Positions 24,227-31,843 are shown, counted from the first letter of the stretch. The stretch: DNA of 37,491 nt from Bacillota bacterium (GCA_023411225.1 JAEYPA010000155.1:1-37491), one strand, 5' to 3'. Program-made: numbers and translations. Notes: a model not told the origin generated them from the letters alone.

Positions 24227-24775
24227 TTATGCTAGTAAATTTTTTTTACAAAATTCGTTTATTTCATCTATTCTATATGCAACATCATTCTTAGATTCAA
24301 TAGAACATAATCCCAAACTACCACTTGACTGGATTTCCAAATGACCATAGAAATGCTCTATGCTACCAATAATCTTTTCACATTCAGACATACTGGATCC
24401 CGTTCTTATAGCTATCGTATATCCTTTCTTTCCTCTAGGAATAGTCGCATGTGGTTCATGAGTATTGCACCAAGGAGTACATCTGTCAATAAATGCCTTA
24501 AATTGTCCTGGTATATCTGCCCAATAAGAAGGGGATACTGCAACTATTTTATCTGCCAATTTAATTTTATTTATTACCTTAATTGTATCGTCTGTTTGAA
24601 AACATTTTGCTGTTGTATGACATTTACGGCATCCTTTGCAAAACTTAATATCATAATCATCTATGCAAATCATTTCTACTTCATTATCTTTATTAGAAAA
24701 TTCTGCCACTAAATTGGAAATTTCTTCAGTTGCTCCATTTCTTACAGGACTACAATTAATCACTAAAATCTTCAT
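24227..24775 (-). CDS. NAD(P)H-dependent FMN reductase / flavodoxin-family protein
   Basis: The 182-residue protein has the flavodoxin-like start MKILVINCSPVRNGATEE, whose loop binds FMN phosphate. A cysteine-rich segment FCKGCRKCHTTAKC (about 45-58) and VSPSYWADIPGQFKAFIDR complete the signature of multimeric flavodoxin WrbA-like or iron-sulphur flavoproteins. AGGAGG lies before the ATG at 24775. It appears intact and is cargo of module A. It would reduce quinones, nitroaromatics or other electrophiles; the actual substrate is unknown. Confidence 0.82.
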   Translation of the reverse strand: MKILVINCSPVRNGATEEISNLVAEFSNKDNEVEMICIDDYDIKFCKGCRKCHTTAKCFQTDDTIKVINKIKLADKIVAVSPSYWADIPGQFKAFIDRCTPWCNTHEPHATIPRGKKGYTIAIRTGSSMSECEKIIGSIEHFYGHLEIQSSGSLGLCSIESKNDVAYRIDEINEFCKKNLLA

Positions 24776-24819
24776 ATGTACCTCCTTCTAATGTTCATGT
24801 TTATTTTGTTTTATTACCT

Positions 24820-25026
24820 CTACAAATTAGAATCTATGTTCTTCTTTTTCACTTTCTTAAATCCAAGCTTTAGAAGTTGCCAAATTTCCCAGCCAACTGT
24901 TAAATAAATTGCATAAATCCATATAGATGTATCTAATCCCCTTATCTTATCATATATTACACTTACTACCAAAGCCACTAAATAAAACCCTATAGCATCT
25001 CCTATTATTGAAATAATTTTTTTCAT
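24820..25026 (-). CDS. Small two-helix membrane protein
   Basis: ATG at 25026 follows GGGGAGAAATT. The 68 residues contain two hydrophobic helices (about 4-24 and 34-55) and a basic C-terminus (FKKVKKKN). The gene starts 45 bases after the XRE-membrane regulator stop, so the two are probably co-transcribed. The equivalent position in module C holds a different two-helix protein. The function is unknown; together with its regulator it resembles immunity or signalling pairs of small elements, but that is only positional inference. Confidence 0.6.
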   Translation of the reverse strand: MKKIISIIGDAIGFYLVALVVSVIYDKIRGLDTSIWIYAIYLTVGWEIWQLLKLGFKKVKKKNIDSNL

Positions 25027-25058
25027 AATTTCTCCCCTTAATTCAAAGTTATCTGGCT

Positions 25059-25690
25059 CAACAACTGAAATTTAGTCATTTGTATCATTGTTAATCAGAG
25101 TAAGCGTGCGTCGGATTTTGACTCTCAGTACCAATCCAAATCCCCATACAAAACATCCTATGGATATTGTCAGAAGCTGTTGAAAGACCGTCACTGCAAG
25201 CAGATATCTAAGGGTGATCGCAATCAGAATGCCTGCAAATATCAGAATTTCTGTAAAGATAGCCATATTTTCAAGCTGTGTATTAGATACAAGAAGCGAA
25301 ATAGAATTTCTTGCTCCTTGCGCTATCTTTTCGTCGGTATTTAAATATCTTCCTTCTAATAGTTCTGATACTTGTATATCAAGTATCTCACATAATTGTT
25401 GAAGCATTGAAATATCAGGCATAGTTTTCCCATTTTCCCATCTGGAAATGGACTTGTTACTCACTCCTAGTATTTCAGCCAACTGTTCCTGCGTTAATTC
25501 TTTCTCCTTACGGCACATAGCGATAAACCTTCCGATTTGATTTGTATTCACTATTATCCCCTCCTATGGTGAAATAATAAATCTTTTAGCCCAAAATGAA
25601 CAGGACAGAAAGTGAGAATTATAGCTTTGACCTTAAAAATTCCGATAAAATTCTTTGTTTCTATCTCTCTCGTGCTGCAAAACCTCTCTA
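25059..25690. repeat. Direct repeat, copy 2 (HTH-membrane regulator block)
   Basis: Homologous to 19522-20165 across the regulator gene, leader and upstream sequence. This copy keeps the reading frame. Confidence 0.8.
25072..25551 (-). CDS. XRE regulator with C-terminal membrane helices (intact copy)
   Basis: A GTG start at 25551 follows AGGAGGGGATAATA. The 159 residues begin with an XRE helix-turn-helix (about 5-58, LTQEQLAEILGVSNKSISRW and GKTMPDISMLQQL). After a short linker two hydrophobic helices follow (about 93-115 and 120-140). Membrane-tethered XRE regulators of this layout are common in Firmicutes, often next to small membrane proteins. The frameshifted paralogue at 19533 shows that this is a repeated component of the local elements. 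Its target is unknown. Confidence 0.82.
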   Translation of the reverse strand: MNTNQIGRFIAMCRKEKELTQEQLAEILGVSNKSISRWENGKTMPDISMLQQLCEILDIQVSELLEGRYLNTDEKIAQGARNSISLLVSNTQLENMAIFTEILIFAGILIAITLRYLLAVTVFQQLLTISIGCFVWGFGLVLRVKIRRTLTLINNDTND

Positions 25691-25962
25691 ATTGCACGAA
25701 TATTTTCTAAAATCTATGCTTGCTTGATCAGCTTCTTTATTTTACCATATTTTACTTTCCTGTTACAACATTTTGTATTTATGTACCATATAGTATTTAA
25801 AGTAATAATATGTTAATAAATTCATTTTAGTTAGTTAAAGATTTTAAACTCCAAATAATTGGTGGTGGTTTCTAAATAATACTACTATTCATTATTTTCT
25901 ATGAACTGTATTTAAACAAATCTTATATATACATAATTATAATACAATAAATACAAATCTCC
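25552..25962. other. Intergenic region between integrase and XRE gene
   Basis: No gene seen. The XRE leader occupies the left part. The block TTCTTTATTTTACCATATT near 25731-25750 recurs at about 22449-22467, left of integrase remnant B, confirming that the modules share this spacer. Confidence 0.5.
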
Positions 25963-27158
25963 TTAGCGTAAAAGATCACTTATTTTATTCCTTTCCTCCA
26001 TTTTCTTTTCATCTAACAAATGCGTATAAATCAATGTGGTATTATAATTTGCATGTCCCATGATACTTTGTACAAATACAGGGTCAACCCCCTTTTCAAA
26101 GCATCTGGTAGCAAACGTATGTCGGAAAACATGTGGATGTATATTTCTTATTTCTCTTGGCTGCCTATTTTCTCTAGTGACATTAAACACTTCTTTCAAT
26201 CTCATATTTTGAACTATACGATTAATATCATGTGCCAGAACATACCTTGTTACCGGAGAACCCATTGTGCTTGTGAAAACTAAGTCTCCAAACGTATCGC
26301 TACTCCTCCATCTATCACCTGATTTTTTCTTGTATTCATCCTGTTTCTTTTTCCAATTCTTCAAACATAACTCTAAATCATCAAAGAAAGGAATACTTCT
26401 ATATGAATTACTCGTTTTAGGAGTTGTTAACTCTTCAATTTTCTTACCATTTATATATGAGGTAGAAATGGCTCGGTTAATATGAATTATCTTTTTATTC
26501 CAATCAATATCTTGCCACTGTAATCCAGAAAACTCTCCAATTCTCATTCCTGTAAGAAGTAATATCTTATATGGCTCATAGTAATAATCATTATTTACTT
26601 CATTTAGAAACATTTCCTGCTCCCACTTGTCTAGTACCCTTATTTTCTTAGGTTTAAGATTAGAATTTTTTAGTGTGATACCTTTACATGGATTTACCAA
26701 TACAATTCTGTTTACAATAGCAATTTCAAAGCATTCTCTTGTAACAGCTAAAGCTTCCTTAATACATCTATCCGTGTAGCCTTTCTCAAATAAATGATTT
26801 GTAGCATCCTGGATATCTAATTGAGTAATTTGCTCTATGTCTTTACTGCCCAGAAGAGTACAGAATGTATTTCTTATCTTTCTATCGTATACTCTTCTAC
26901 TTGCCTCACTTTTTAACTGAGGAGCTTTACATTTCTCAAACCATTCTTCATACCAACTCTGAAAAGTTGTAGTCGGTCTAATTTCCTTTTCATTTCTTAA
27001 TACCTTAGCTTTTTCCTGTTCAAACTTCTCTCGTAATAGTTTTAACTTCATATCATATAAACAGATCTTACTACCATTTACAACAGCCCTGGCTTCATAC
27101 CGTCCTTTCTCTGAGAAATTCCCTTTCCTAAATCCTTTCCTTTTAAATCTTTACCCAT
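25963..27158 (-). pseudogene. int: Tyrosine integrase of module A, frameshifted near the N-terminus
   Basis: The 362-codon frame from 27051 contains the Tn916-Int-like core-binding and catalytic domains with all residues of the tyrosine recombinase set: R170 (TGMRIGEF), K212 (TPKTSNSYR), H307/R310 (HPHVFRH), H333 (GHAN) and Y342 (LIYTH). The natural start is upstream at ATG 27158 (AAAGGAGG six bases before) and reads MGKDLKGKDLGKGISQRKDG. Then the frame shifts at about 27100 and continues as YEARAVVNGSKICLYDMKLK. That front part is the arm-type DNA-binding domain. If the shift is real, the catalytic part may still be made from 27051, but arm binding is lost. Confidence 0.82.
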
Positions 27159-27254
27159 ATGCATCCTCCTTTTTAAAATATTATGCCGCCATATGGTTGC
27201 ATTTGTCGAATTTAAAAAAGAATTTCTGTACAATAATAAGAAAAGGAGGATATT

Positions 27255-27458
27255 ATGTACTTTGAACGACTAGAATCTTTAAGAATCGATAATGATAAAA
27301 CCCAACAACAAATTGCTGATTATCTCAATTGTAAACGGGAAGTTTATCGAAGATATGAAAAGGGAGAACGTGAGATTCCTGTCTGGGCAGTAATCAAACT
27401 AGCTGAATTATATTGCTGCAGTACAGATTATCTACTAGGAATAGAAAATAATAAGTAA
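27255..27458 (+). CDS. Small XRE regulator divergent from the integrase
   Basis: ATG at 27255 follows AAAAGGAGGATATT. The 67 residues are a single XRE helix-turn-helix domain (TQQQIADYLNCKREVYRRYE) ending in CCSTDYLLGIENNK, the usual tail of short phage-type repressors. It lies 96 bases from the integrase start and is transcribed away from it, inside the putative right end of module A. It may act as repressor of the integrase or as directionality factor. A terminator follows 12 bases after the stop. Confidence 0.82.
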   Translation: MYFERLESLRIDNDKTQQQIADYLNCKREVYRRYEKGEREIPVWAVIKLAELYCCSTDYLLGIENNK

Positions 27459-27470
27459 ATCAAGCATTCC

Positions 27471-27503
27471 AAAGCCTATTATCGTAGTGTAGGCTTTATT
27501 TTT
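27471..27503 (+). terminator. Terminator of the small XRE gene
   Basis: AAAGCCTA (27471-27478) and TAGGCTTT (27490-27497) form a stem with an 11-base loop, followed by ATTTTTTG. Confidence 0.85.
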
Positions 27504-27513
27504 TGCACAAAAA

Positions 27514-27543
27514 AAGATGTAGATATATTTCAATCTACATCTT
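27514..27543 (-). terminator. Hairpin at the right end of module A
   Basis: Arms AAGATGTAGAT (27514-27524) and ATCTACATCTT (27533-27543) are perfect with an 8-base loop; a run of seven T follows on the minus strand. It would stop transcription from tsf entering the element, or mark its edge, like the hairpin at 22989-23021. Confidence 0.75.
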
Positions 27544-27576
27544 CAGATACTGAATTAATAATCATTATTCTATTAA

Positions 27577-27632
27577 TTGCGTAAAGCTCTCCGAAAGTAA
27601 CATATATAAAATATACGCAAATTCGTACGCAA
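27577..27632. repeat. TTACGCAA motif cluster, right side of module A
   Basis: TTGCGTAA (27577-27584, inverted TTACGCAA) and TACGCAA at 27614-27620 and 27626-27632 repeat the motif found left of module A at 23308-23388. Confidence 0.55.
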
Positions 27633-27760
27633 CTTTGACGAAATACAATCGAAAAGTGGCTAATTAATCAAAAATCATGTTATATTATATTTATATGTGT
27701 GTAATTTAAAAAAATCTAAAACCTATATAATACAAGGACTTAAAAGGTATTTATGTAACA

Positions 27761-27786
27761 CTTCGCCGAAGGTATCTTCGGCAAAG
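27761..27786 (-). terminator. Hairpin downstream of tsf
   Basis: GCCGAAG (27765-27771) and CTTCGGC (27776-27782), extended by outer CTT/AAG pairs, lie 30 bases after the tsf stop. No T run follows on the minus strand, so it is a weak terminator; its ACTTCGCCGAAG half resembles 23218-23229. Confidence 0.5.
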
Positions 27787-27815
27787 TATTTAAGCAAAAA
27801 TTAAACTGGAAATTA

Positions 27816-28727
27816 TTAGTTGCCCATCTGCTTTGCAACTTCTTCTGCAAAGTTTTCTTCTTTCTTTTCGATACCTTCGCCAGTTTCGAAACGAACGAAT
27901 TTAACTACCTTAAGATCTTTAGATACAGAAGCAATATACTTACCTACTGTCATATCACTATCTTTTACGTAAACCTGATCAACTAAACATACTTCTTTTA
28001 ATTCCTTGTTAAGACGTCCAACAATCATCTTTTCAATGATGTTTTCTGGCTTATCAGGATTCTCATTCATAGCCTGAGCTTTTAAAATCTCAGTTTCGTG
28101 AGCGATGTAATCTGCAGGAACTTCGTCTCTGGTTACATATTTAGGAGAAATAGCTGCAACCTGCATAGCTACGTTCTTAGCACATTCTTTTGCGGCGTCA
28201 TTGTATTCGCCTTCAAATTCAACTAATACACCAATTCTTCCGCCACCATGAATATAGCTTTCAACAAAACCGTTTTCAGCAACGATTTTCTCAAATCTTC
28301 TAATATTCATATTCTCGCCGATAACAGCGATCTGAGATGCAAGTTCCTCTTTTACAGACTTGGAAGTGTCGCCTGCCCAAGGCTCGTTTAAGAATGCATC
28401 GATATCAGCTGCGCTTGTAGCATTTGCCTGAGCAGCAACTGCAGCAACATAATCTCTGAATTTCTCATTTTTTGCAACAAAGTCAGTTTCAGAGTTAACT
28501 TCTACAATAGCAGCAACCTTATTATCTGCAGAGATATTAGTTGCTACGATTCCTTCAGCTGCAATACGACCAGCTTTTTTTGCTGCCTTTGCAAGACCTT
28601 TTTCTCTTAAATACTCTACTGCTTTGTCCATATCTCCATCTGTCTCAGTTAATGCTTTTTTACAATCCATCATACCTGCGCCAGACATTTCTCTCAATTC
28701 TTTAACCATTGATGCTGTAATAGCCAT
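27816..28727 (-). CDS. tsf: Translation elongation factor Ts
   Basis: This 303-residue protein has the EF-Ts N-terminal UBA-like segment (VKELREMSGAGMMDCKKAL), the conserved SETDFVAKNEKF motif (about 79-90) and the full dimerisation region. It recycles EF-Tu-GDP to EF-Tu-GTP. It follows rpsB by 60 bases in the same direction and is co-transcribed with it, the arrangement found in most bacteria. The mobile-element array begins directly downstream of it. Confidence 0.98.
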   Translation of the reverse strand: MAITASMVKELREMSGAGMMDCKKALTETDGDMDKAVEYLREKGLAKAAKKAGRIAAEGIVATNISADNKVAAIVEVNSETDFVAKNEKFRDYVAAVAAQANATSAADIDAFLNEPWAGDTSKSVKEELASQIAVIGENMNIRRFEKIVAENGFVESYIHGGGRIGVLVEFEGEYNDAAKECAKNVAMQVAAISPKYVTRDEVPADYIAHETEILKAQAMNENPDKPENIIEKMIVGRLNKELKEVCLVDQVYVKDSDMTVGKYIASVSKDLKVVKFVRFETGEGIEKKEENFAEEVAKQMGN

Positions 28728-28787
28728 TCTATATACCTCCGTATTCTCTATTTTAATGTATTACCTAATCTTAATGTTTGTGTCCAA

Positions 28788-29528
28788 TTATTCAGCTACA
28801 ACTTCTGCTTCTTCACTAACTTCCTCAGTAGCTACGTCCATAGCTTCACCTTGGTTAGCTTCGATAACAGCGTCTGCCATCTTAGCAACAATTAATTTAA
28901 CTGCTCTGATTGCATCATCATTACCAGGAATTACATAATCTAATTCTTCTGGATCACAGTTAGTATCTGCAATACCGATTAGAGGAATTCCTAATGTATG
29001 AGCTTCTTGTACACAAATTCTTTCTTTCTTAGGATCTACTACGAAGATTGCATCTGGTACTTCTTTCATTTCCTTGATACCACCAAGGTTCTTTTCAAGT
29101 TTTTCCCATTCTTTTTTAAGTTCGATAACTTCTTTCTTAGGAAGTACTTCAAAAGTACCGTCCTGAGACATAGCTTCGATTGCTTTTAAACGTTCAATAC
29201 GAGTTTGGATAGTTTTAAAGTTAGTTAACATACCACCTAACCATCTCTCGTTAACGTAGAACATTCCACAACGCTCTGCTTCAGATTTGATTGAATCTTG
29301 AGCTTGTTTCTTAGTACCAACAAAAAGAATATTTCCGCCATCAGCAACGATATCTTTGATTGCATAGTAAGCTTCATCAACCTTACCTACAGATTTCTGT
29401 AAGTCGATGATGTAGATACCATTTCTTTCTGTGTAGATGTACTCAGCCATCTTAGGGTTCCATCTTCTTGTTTGGTGACCAAAATGTACACCAGCTTCAA
29501 GTAATTGTTTCATTGAAATAACGCTCAT
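28788..29528 (-). CDS. rpsB: 30S ribosomal protein S2
   Basis: The 246-residue protein carries the S2 signatures MKQLLEAGVHFGHQTRRWNP near the start and PDAIFVVDPKKE in the second half. The C-terminal tail is Glu/Ala-rich, as in other Lachnospiraceae. It assembles onto the small ribosomal subunit late and helps bind S1-like proteins. ATG at 29528 has GGAGGTATTACA upstream. Its own promoter lies about 110 bases upstream. Confidence 0.98.
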   Translation of the reverse strand: MSVISMKQLLEAGVHFGHQTRRWNPKMAEYIYTERNGIYIIDLQKSVGKVDEAYYAIKDIVADGGNILFVGTKKQAQDSIKSEAERCGMFYVNERWLGGMLTNFKTIQTRIERLKAIEAMSQDGTFEVLPKKEVIELKKEWEKLEKNLGGIKEMKEVPDAIFVVDPKKERICVQEAHTLGIPLIGIADTNCDPEELDYVIPGNDDAIRAVKLIVAKMADAVIEANQGEAMDVATEEVSEEAEVVAE

Positions 29529-29636
29529 TGTAATACCTCCATTTGGTTAATCTTCCGTATGCATCTCCTAATTGCTAAAACCTTATGACAGGCACCAAGG
29601 CAAATGTATACATACGTGTTTATTGTCAACAGACCG

Positions 29637-29665
29637 ATTATAGCATACAGACGTAATGATTGCAA
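29637..29665 (-). promoter_or_regulatory. rpsB-tsf promoter
   Basis: On the minus strand TTGCAA (29665-29660), a 17-base spacer and TATAAT (29642-29637) preceded by TG (extended -10). Transcription would start near 29630, leaving a leader of about 100 bases before rpsB that could hold S2 autoregulation. Confidence 0.82.
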
Positions 29666-29677
29666 GATATTTTAGTG

Positions 29678-30259
29678 CTAATCAGACATTTTATTGCGGT
29701 TTATCACTATTTTACTGCTTTCTGTTGTTATTTGAAAAACATTGTTTTTAATTTGCTCTTTCACTTTTGTTCTGGATATATTAAAAAGATCAGAAAGCAA
29801 ACGTTCCACTCTTACTTTTAAACAAAAGGGATTATGTATAATAATAGTATCTCCCTGTTCTAATGCTGACAAAACATCCATTTCATAGTCCTCTTCTGCT
29901 TCTATCGTATAGCAAATACTGTTCCAATCAATTTCTGCCTTATTATGAGAAAAGAATTCACAAGTGTTTCCATAATACTTTGCCAATTTATTAGAATTGC
30001 TCATAAAACCCTCCAACTCTGGCTTTGGTATTGACTTTGGATTTCTTCTCTCATATATCGTCATATTCCATGTATGTTTACAAGTCTTACATTGATAAAT
30101 TAACCATATGTCCACTCTATTTCCGTTGGCATTGACCCTAAAACAGTCAGTGGTAACAAAATTAGCCTTTGTACCGCAACCAGAGCACCTTTTTACCACC
30201 TCAAAGGACTTCTCTGGTAATAATTTGTATTCCATTGTTTTAATATAGCTCATTTGCAC
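29678..30259 (-). CDS. DUF1062 protein with zinc ribbon
   Basis: The 193-residue protein contains two CxxC pairs, C25/C28 (RCSGCGTKANF) and C57/C60 (YQCKTCKHTWNMTIYERR), forming a zinc ribbon typical of DUF1062 proteins. The C-terminal part (VKVRVERLLSDLFNISRTKV) looks like an S4-type RNA-binding motif. The function is unknown; an RNA-related role is an inference from this motif and from the position next to rpsB. A palindrome of the kind found near the HTH gene at 30501 lies 53 bases upstream of its start. An in-frame ATG two codons downstream is an alternative start. Confidence 0.8.
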   Translation of the reverse strand: MQMSYIKTMEYKLLPEKSFEVVKRCSGCGTKANFVTTDCFRVNANGNRVDIWLIYQCKTCKHTWNMTIYERRNPKSIPKPELEGFMSNSNKLAKYYGNTCEFFSHNKAEIDWNSICYTIEAEEDYEMDVLSALEQGDTIIIHNPFCLKVRVERLLSDLFNISRTKVKEQIKNNVFQITTESSKIVINRNKMSD

Positions 30260-30311
30260 TCCTTATAAATTGGATTTATGCAAAGCGCTATTACATTTGT
30301 CTTATTTTTTA

Positions 30312-30336
30312 TTTGCAATAGCCTTTGCTATGCAAA
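30312..30336. promoter_or_regulatory. Palindrome TTTGCAATAGC-CTTT-GCTATGCAAA
   Basis: Arms TTTGCAATAGC and GCTATGCAAA pair with one bulged base. The motif resembles the palindromes at 30830-30841 and 30858-30882, and it lies 53 bases before the DUF1062 gene. Likely a shared operator. Confidence 0.5.
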
Positions 30337-30430
30337 ATAAACAGGCACTGTCATAAACAAATCCTCCTTAATTAATCTTTCTACATATTACAAAAGAAAT
30401 GTTTTATTGACCACCTTAAACAATTTTTTA

Positions 30431-30488
30431 AAAAAACTTGTCCTTACCACTTGGGCTATAAAGTCCATGTGATAAAGACAAGTTTTTA
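30431..30488 (-). terminator. Long hairpin terminator of the CD3324-like gene
   Basis: Arms AAAACTTGTC (30433-30442) and GACAAGTTTT (30477-30486), with an inner ACCAC-to-GTG stem, start 14 bases after the stop codon; TTTTTT follows on the minus strand. Confidence 0.82.
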
Positions 30489-30500
30489 TCAGGCGTAATC

Positions 30501-30791
30501 TCAACGCCAACTATTATATGATTGATTACTTTTTTCTTCTTTAATAATTCGTTGGATGCTTTTTACTGATAAATAGTACTTTCCAGCCAGCTGGGTACGG
30601 GTCAATCCCAATTCATAATCATAATAGATTTTCCTATTGCGCTCCTTAAGCTCCTGTCTGACCGTAGTGCGATGCCCCCATTCCCTTCTTCTATCTTTTC
30701 TAGGGATATATAGAATCTCACCATCAATATATGTCTGTATCATTTGAATAATCTCTACAGGTAAAACATCCTCTGCTCTTCTATAGCTCAT
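30501..30791 (-). CDS. CD3324-like small HTH protein
   Basis: The start is ATG 30791, ten bases after GGAGG, giving 96 residues MSYRRAEDVLPVEIIQMIQT onward; an upstream in-frame extension is probably not translated. The first half (EILYIPRKDRRREWG) and the C-terminal helix-turn-helix (TQLAGKYYLSVKSIQRIIKE) match the small CD3324 family of Clostridia. It is presumably a DNA-binding regulator. Two palindromes sharing AGCAATTGCTAT stand upstream of it, and a related palindrome stands before the next gene (DUF1062), suggesting that it binds them. Confidence 0.75.
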   Translation of the reverse strand: MSYRRAEDVLPVEIIQMIQTYIDGEILYIPRKDRRREWGHRTTVRQELKERNRKIYYDYELGLTRTQLAGKYYLSVKSIQRIIKEEKSNQSYNSWR

Positions 30792-30824
30792 GTTTGCCTC
30801 CAAATATATAATTATCATTCGGGT

Positions 30825-30885
30825 AGCAATTGCTATAGCAAATACAGTTAACATAATTTTGCATGAGCAATTGCTATGCAAACAT
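30825..30885. promoter_or_regulatory. Two palindromic sites upstream of the CD3324-like gene
   Basis: AGCAATTGCTAT is repeated at 30825-30836 and 30866-30877, 41 bases apart (about four helical turns). The first contains the perfect palindrome TTGCTATAGCAA (30830-30841). The second is the core of a 25-base near-palindrome from TTTGCAT (30858) to ATGCAAA (30882). Confidence 0.55.
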
Positions 30886-30929
30886 AACATATCTAGTCAT
30901 AAAGCTTAACCTCCAACTATATTTATATC

Positions 30930-31196
30930 TTATTTATCAGGCTTAGGTGATTGTACCACTTTAGGATCTTTAGAGGGCTTAGAAGAGGGTAAAATCTTAT
31001 TCAGCTTATTATCCAATGGTTCCACTAAACCGTAATCTTTTGCTTTTTGTATAATTTCTTCCTTGGTCATGGAATGATCTATATCACTGATAGGTTCCCT
31101 CGCCTTATGAATCGTTAGCACAATAATCGTAACGATAATTCCAATTCCCAGTCCACGAAGAAAATATAATAATTTTATCATGTCCGGTTTTTTCAC
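30930..31196 (-). CDS. Small single-pass membrane protein of the fla/che operon
   Basis: The 88 residues have one N-terminal membrane helix (about 8-28, LLYFLRGLGIGIIVTIIVL), a helical YceG/MltG-like segment (TKEEIIQKAKDYGLVEP) and a Lys/Pro/Ser-rich C-terminal tail. The helix segment resembles one found in several Firmicutes membrane proteins but gives no function. The start overlaps the stop of the DUF6115 gene by four bases, so they are co-translated. It is the last gene of the motility operon before the HTH gene. Confidence 0.7.
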   Translation of the reverse strand: MKKPDMIKLLYFLRGLGIGIIVTIIVLTIHKAREPISDIDHSMTKEEIIQKAKDYGLVEPLDNKLNKILPSSKPSKDPKVVQSPKPDK

Positions 31197-31834
31197 TGTG
31201 AACCTCCTGTAAATATATTTACTACAAGTTGAACCTCTCCTTGGCCAATATCCAGCTGTTTTGCTATTTCAGGTATTGGTTTTCCCTGCTTGAACATTTC
31301 AAGAATCTGCTTTTGCCTAATTTCGAACAACTCATGATTATTTTCCTCATTAAAATCCAGCATAGCCTGCTCTACCTTCGCTGCCTGGGAACCAAGAAAA
31401 CTTTCCTTTGGTGTACTCGTTTGATTTCCATCTTTCTCAATTGCCAAATCATCTTTCTTAATCTGTTCAGGAGTTATAATTAATTGTTTTAATTCTTTTT
31501 CTTTGTCGGTCAGCATACCATAGAGAAACACTACTTCAGAATGATTTTTATCGATACGGTCCAAAACCATATCCCCGTATTCATTGACATTCATTATTTT
31601 CTCATTTGAAAGATGACAAAGGGAATCATTAACCGATTCTATGGTAGTTTCCTTTGCCTTTTCTAAATAATCTTCTATCTCATTTTTAAACGCTTCCACA
31701 TTCTCCTTTAGTTCCTTCGGATCTGGCTGAATAAATGCATTATTATGTTCCACAGACAGTTTTTCCATTAACAGAAAGCTAATAAATACTAACAATGCTC
31801 CTATTAATAGCAAAACCACATCAAATCCACTCAT
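31193..31834 (-). CDS. DUF6115, SwrB-like motility protein
   Basis: The 213-residue protein has one N-terminal membrane helix (about 5-24), a long helical or coiled-coil region (35-160) and a C-terminal helix-turn-helix-like segment (MFKQGKPIPEIAKQLDIGQG). This layout and the position between sigD and rpsB match SwrB of B. subtilis, which activates flagellar export/basal-body assembly. Sequence similarity to SwrB itself cannot be judged here; the call rests on architecture and synteny. An RNA- or DNA-binding function of the C-terminal segment is not implied. Confidence 0.75.
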   Translation of the reverse strand: MSGFDVVLLLIGALLVFISFLLMEKLSVEHNNAFIQPDPKELKENVEAFKNEIEDYLEKAKETTIESVNDSLCHLSNEKIMNVNEYGDMVLDRIDKNHSEVVFLYGMLTDKEKELKQLIITPEQIKKDDLAIEKDGNQTSTPKESFLGSQAAKVEQAMLDFNEENNHELFEIRQKQILEMFKQGKPIPEIAKQLDIGQGEVQLVVNIFTGGSQ

Positions 31835-31843
31835 AATTGCTCC

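Noticed and set aside
27761..27786. Strong intrinsic terminator after tsf
   Set aside because: The stem is good but lacks a T run; it is listed only as a weak hairpin, and the hairpin at 27514-27543 is the better stop.
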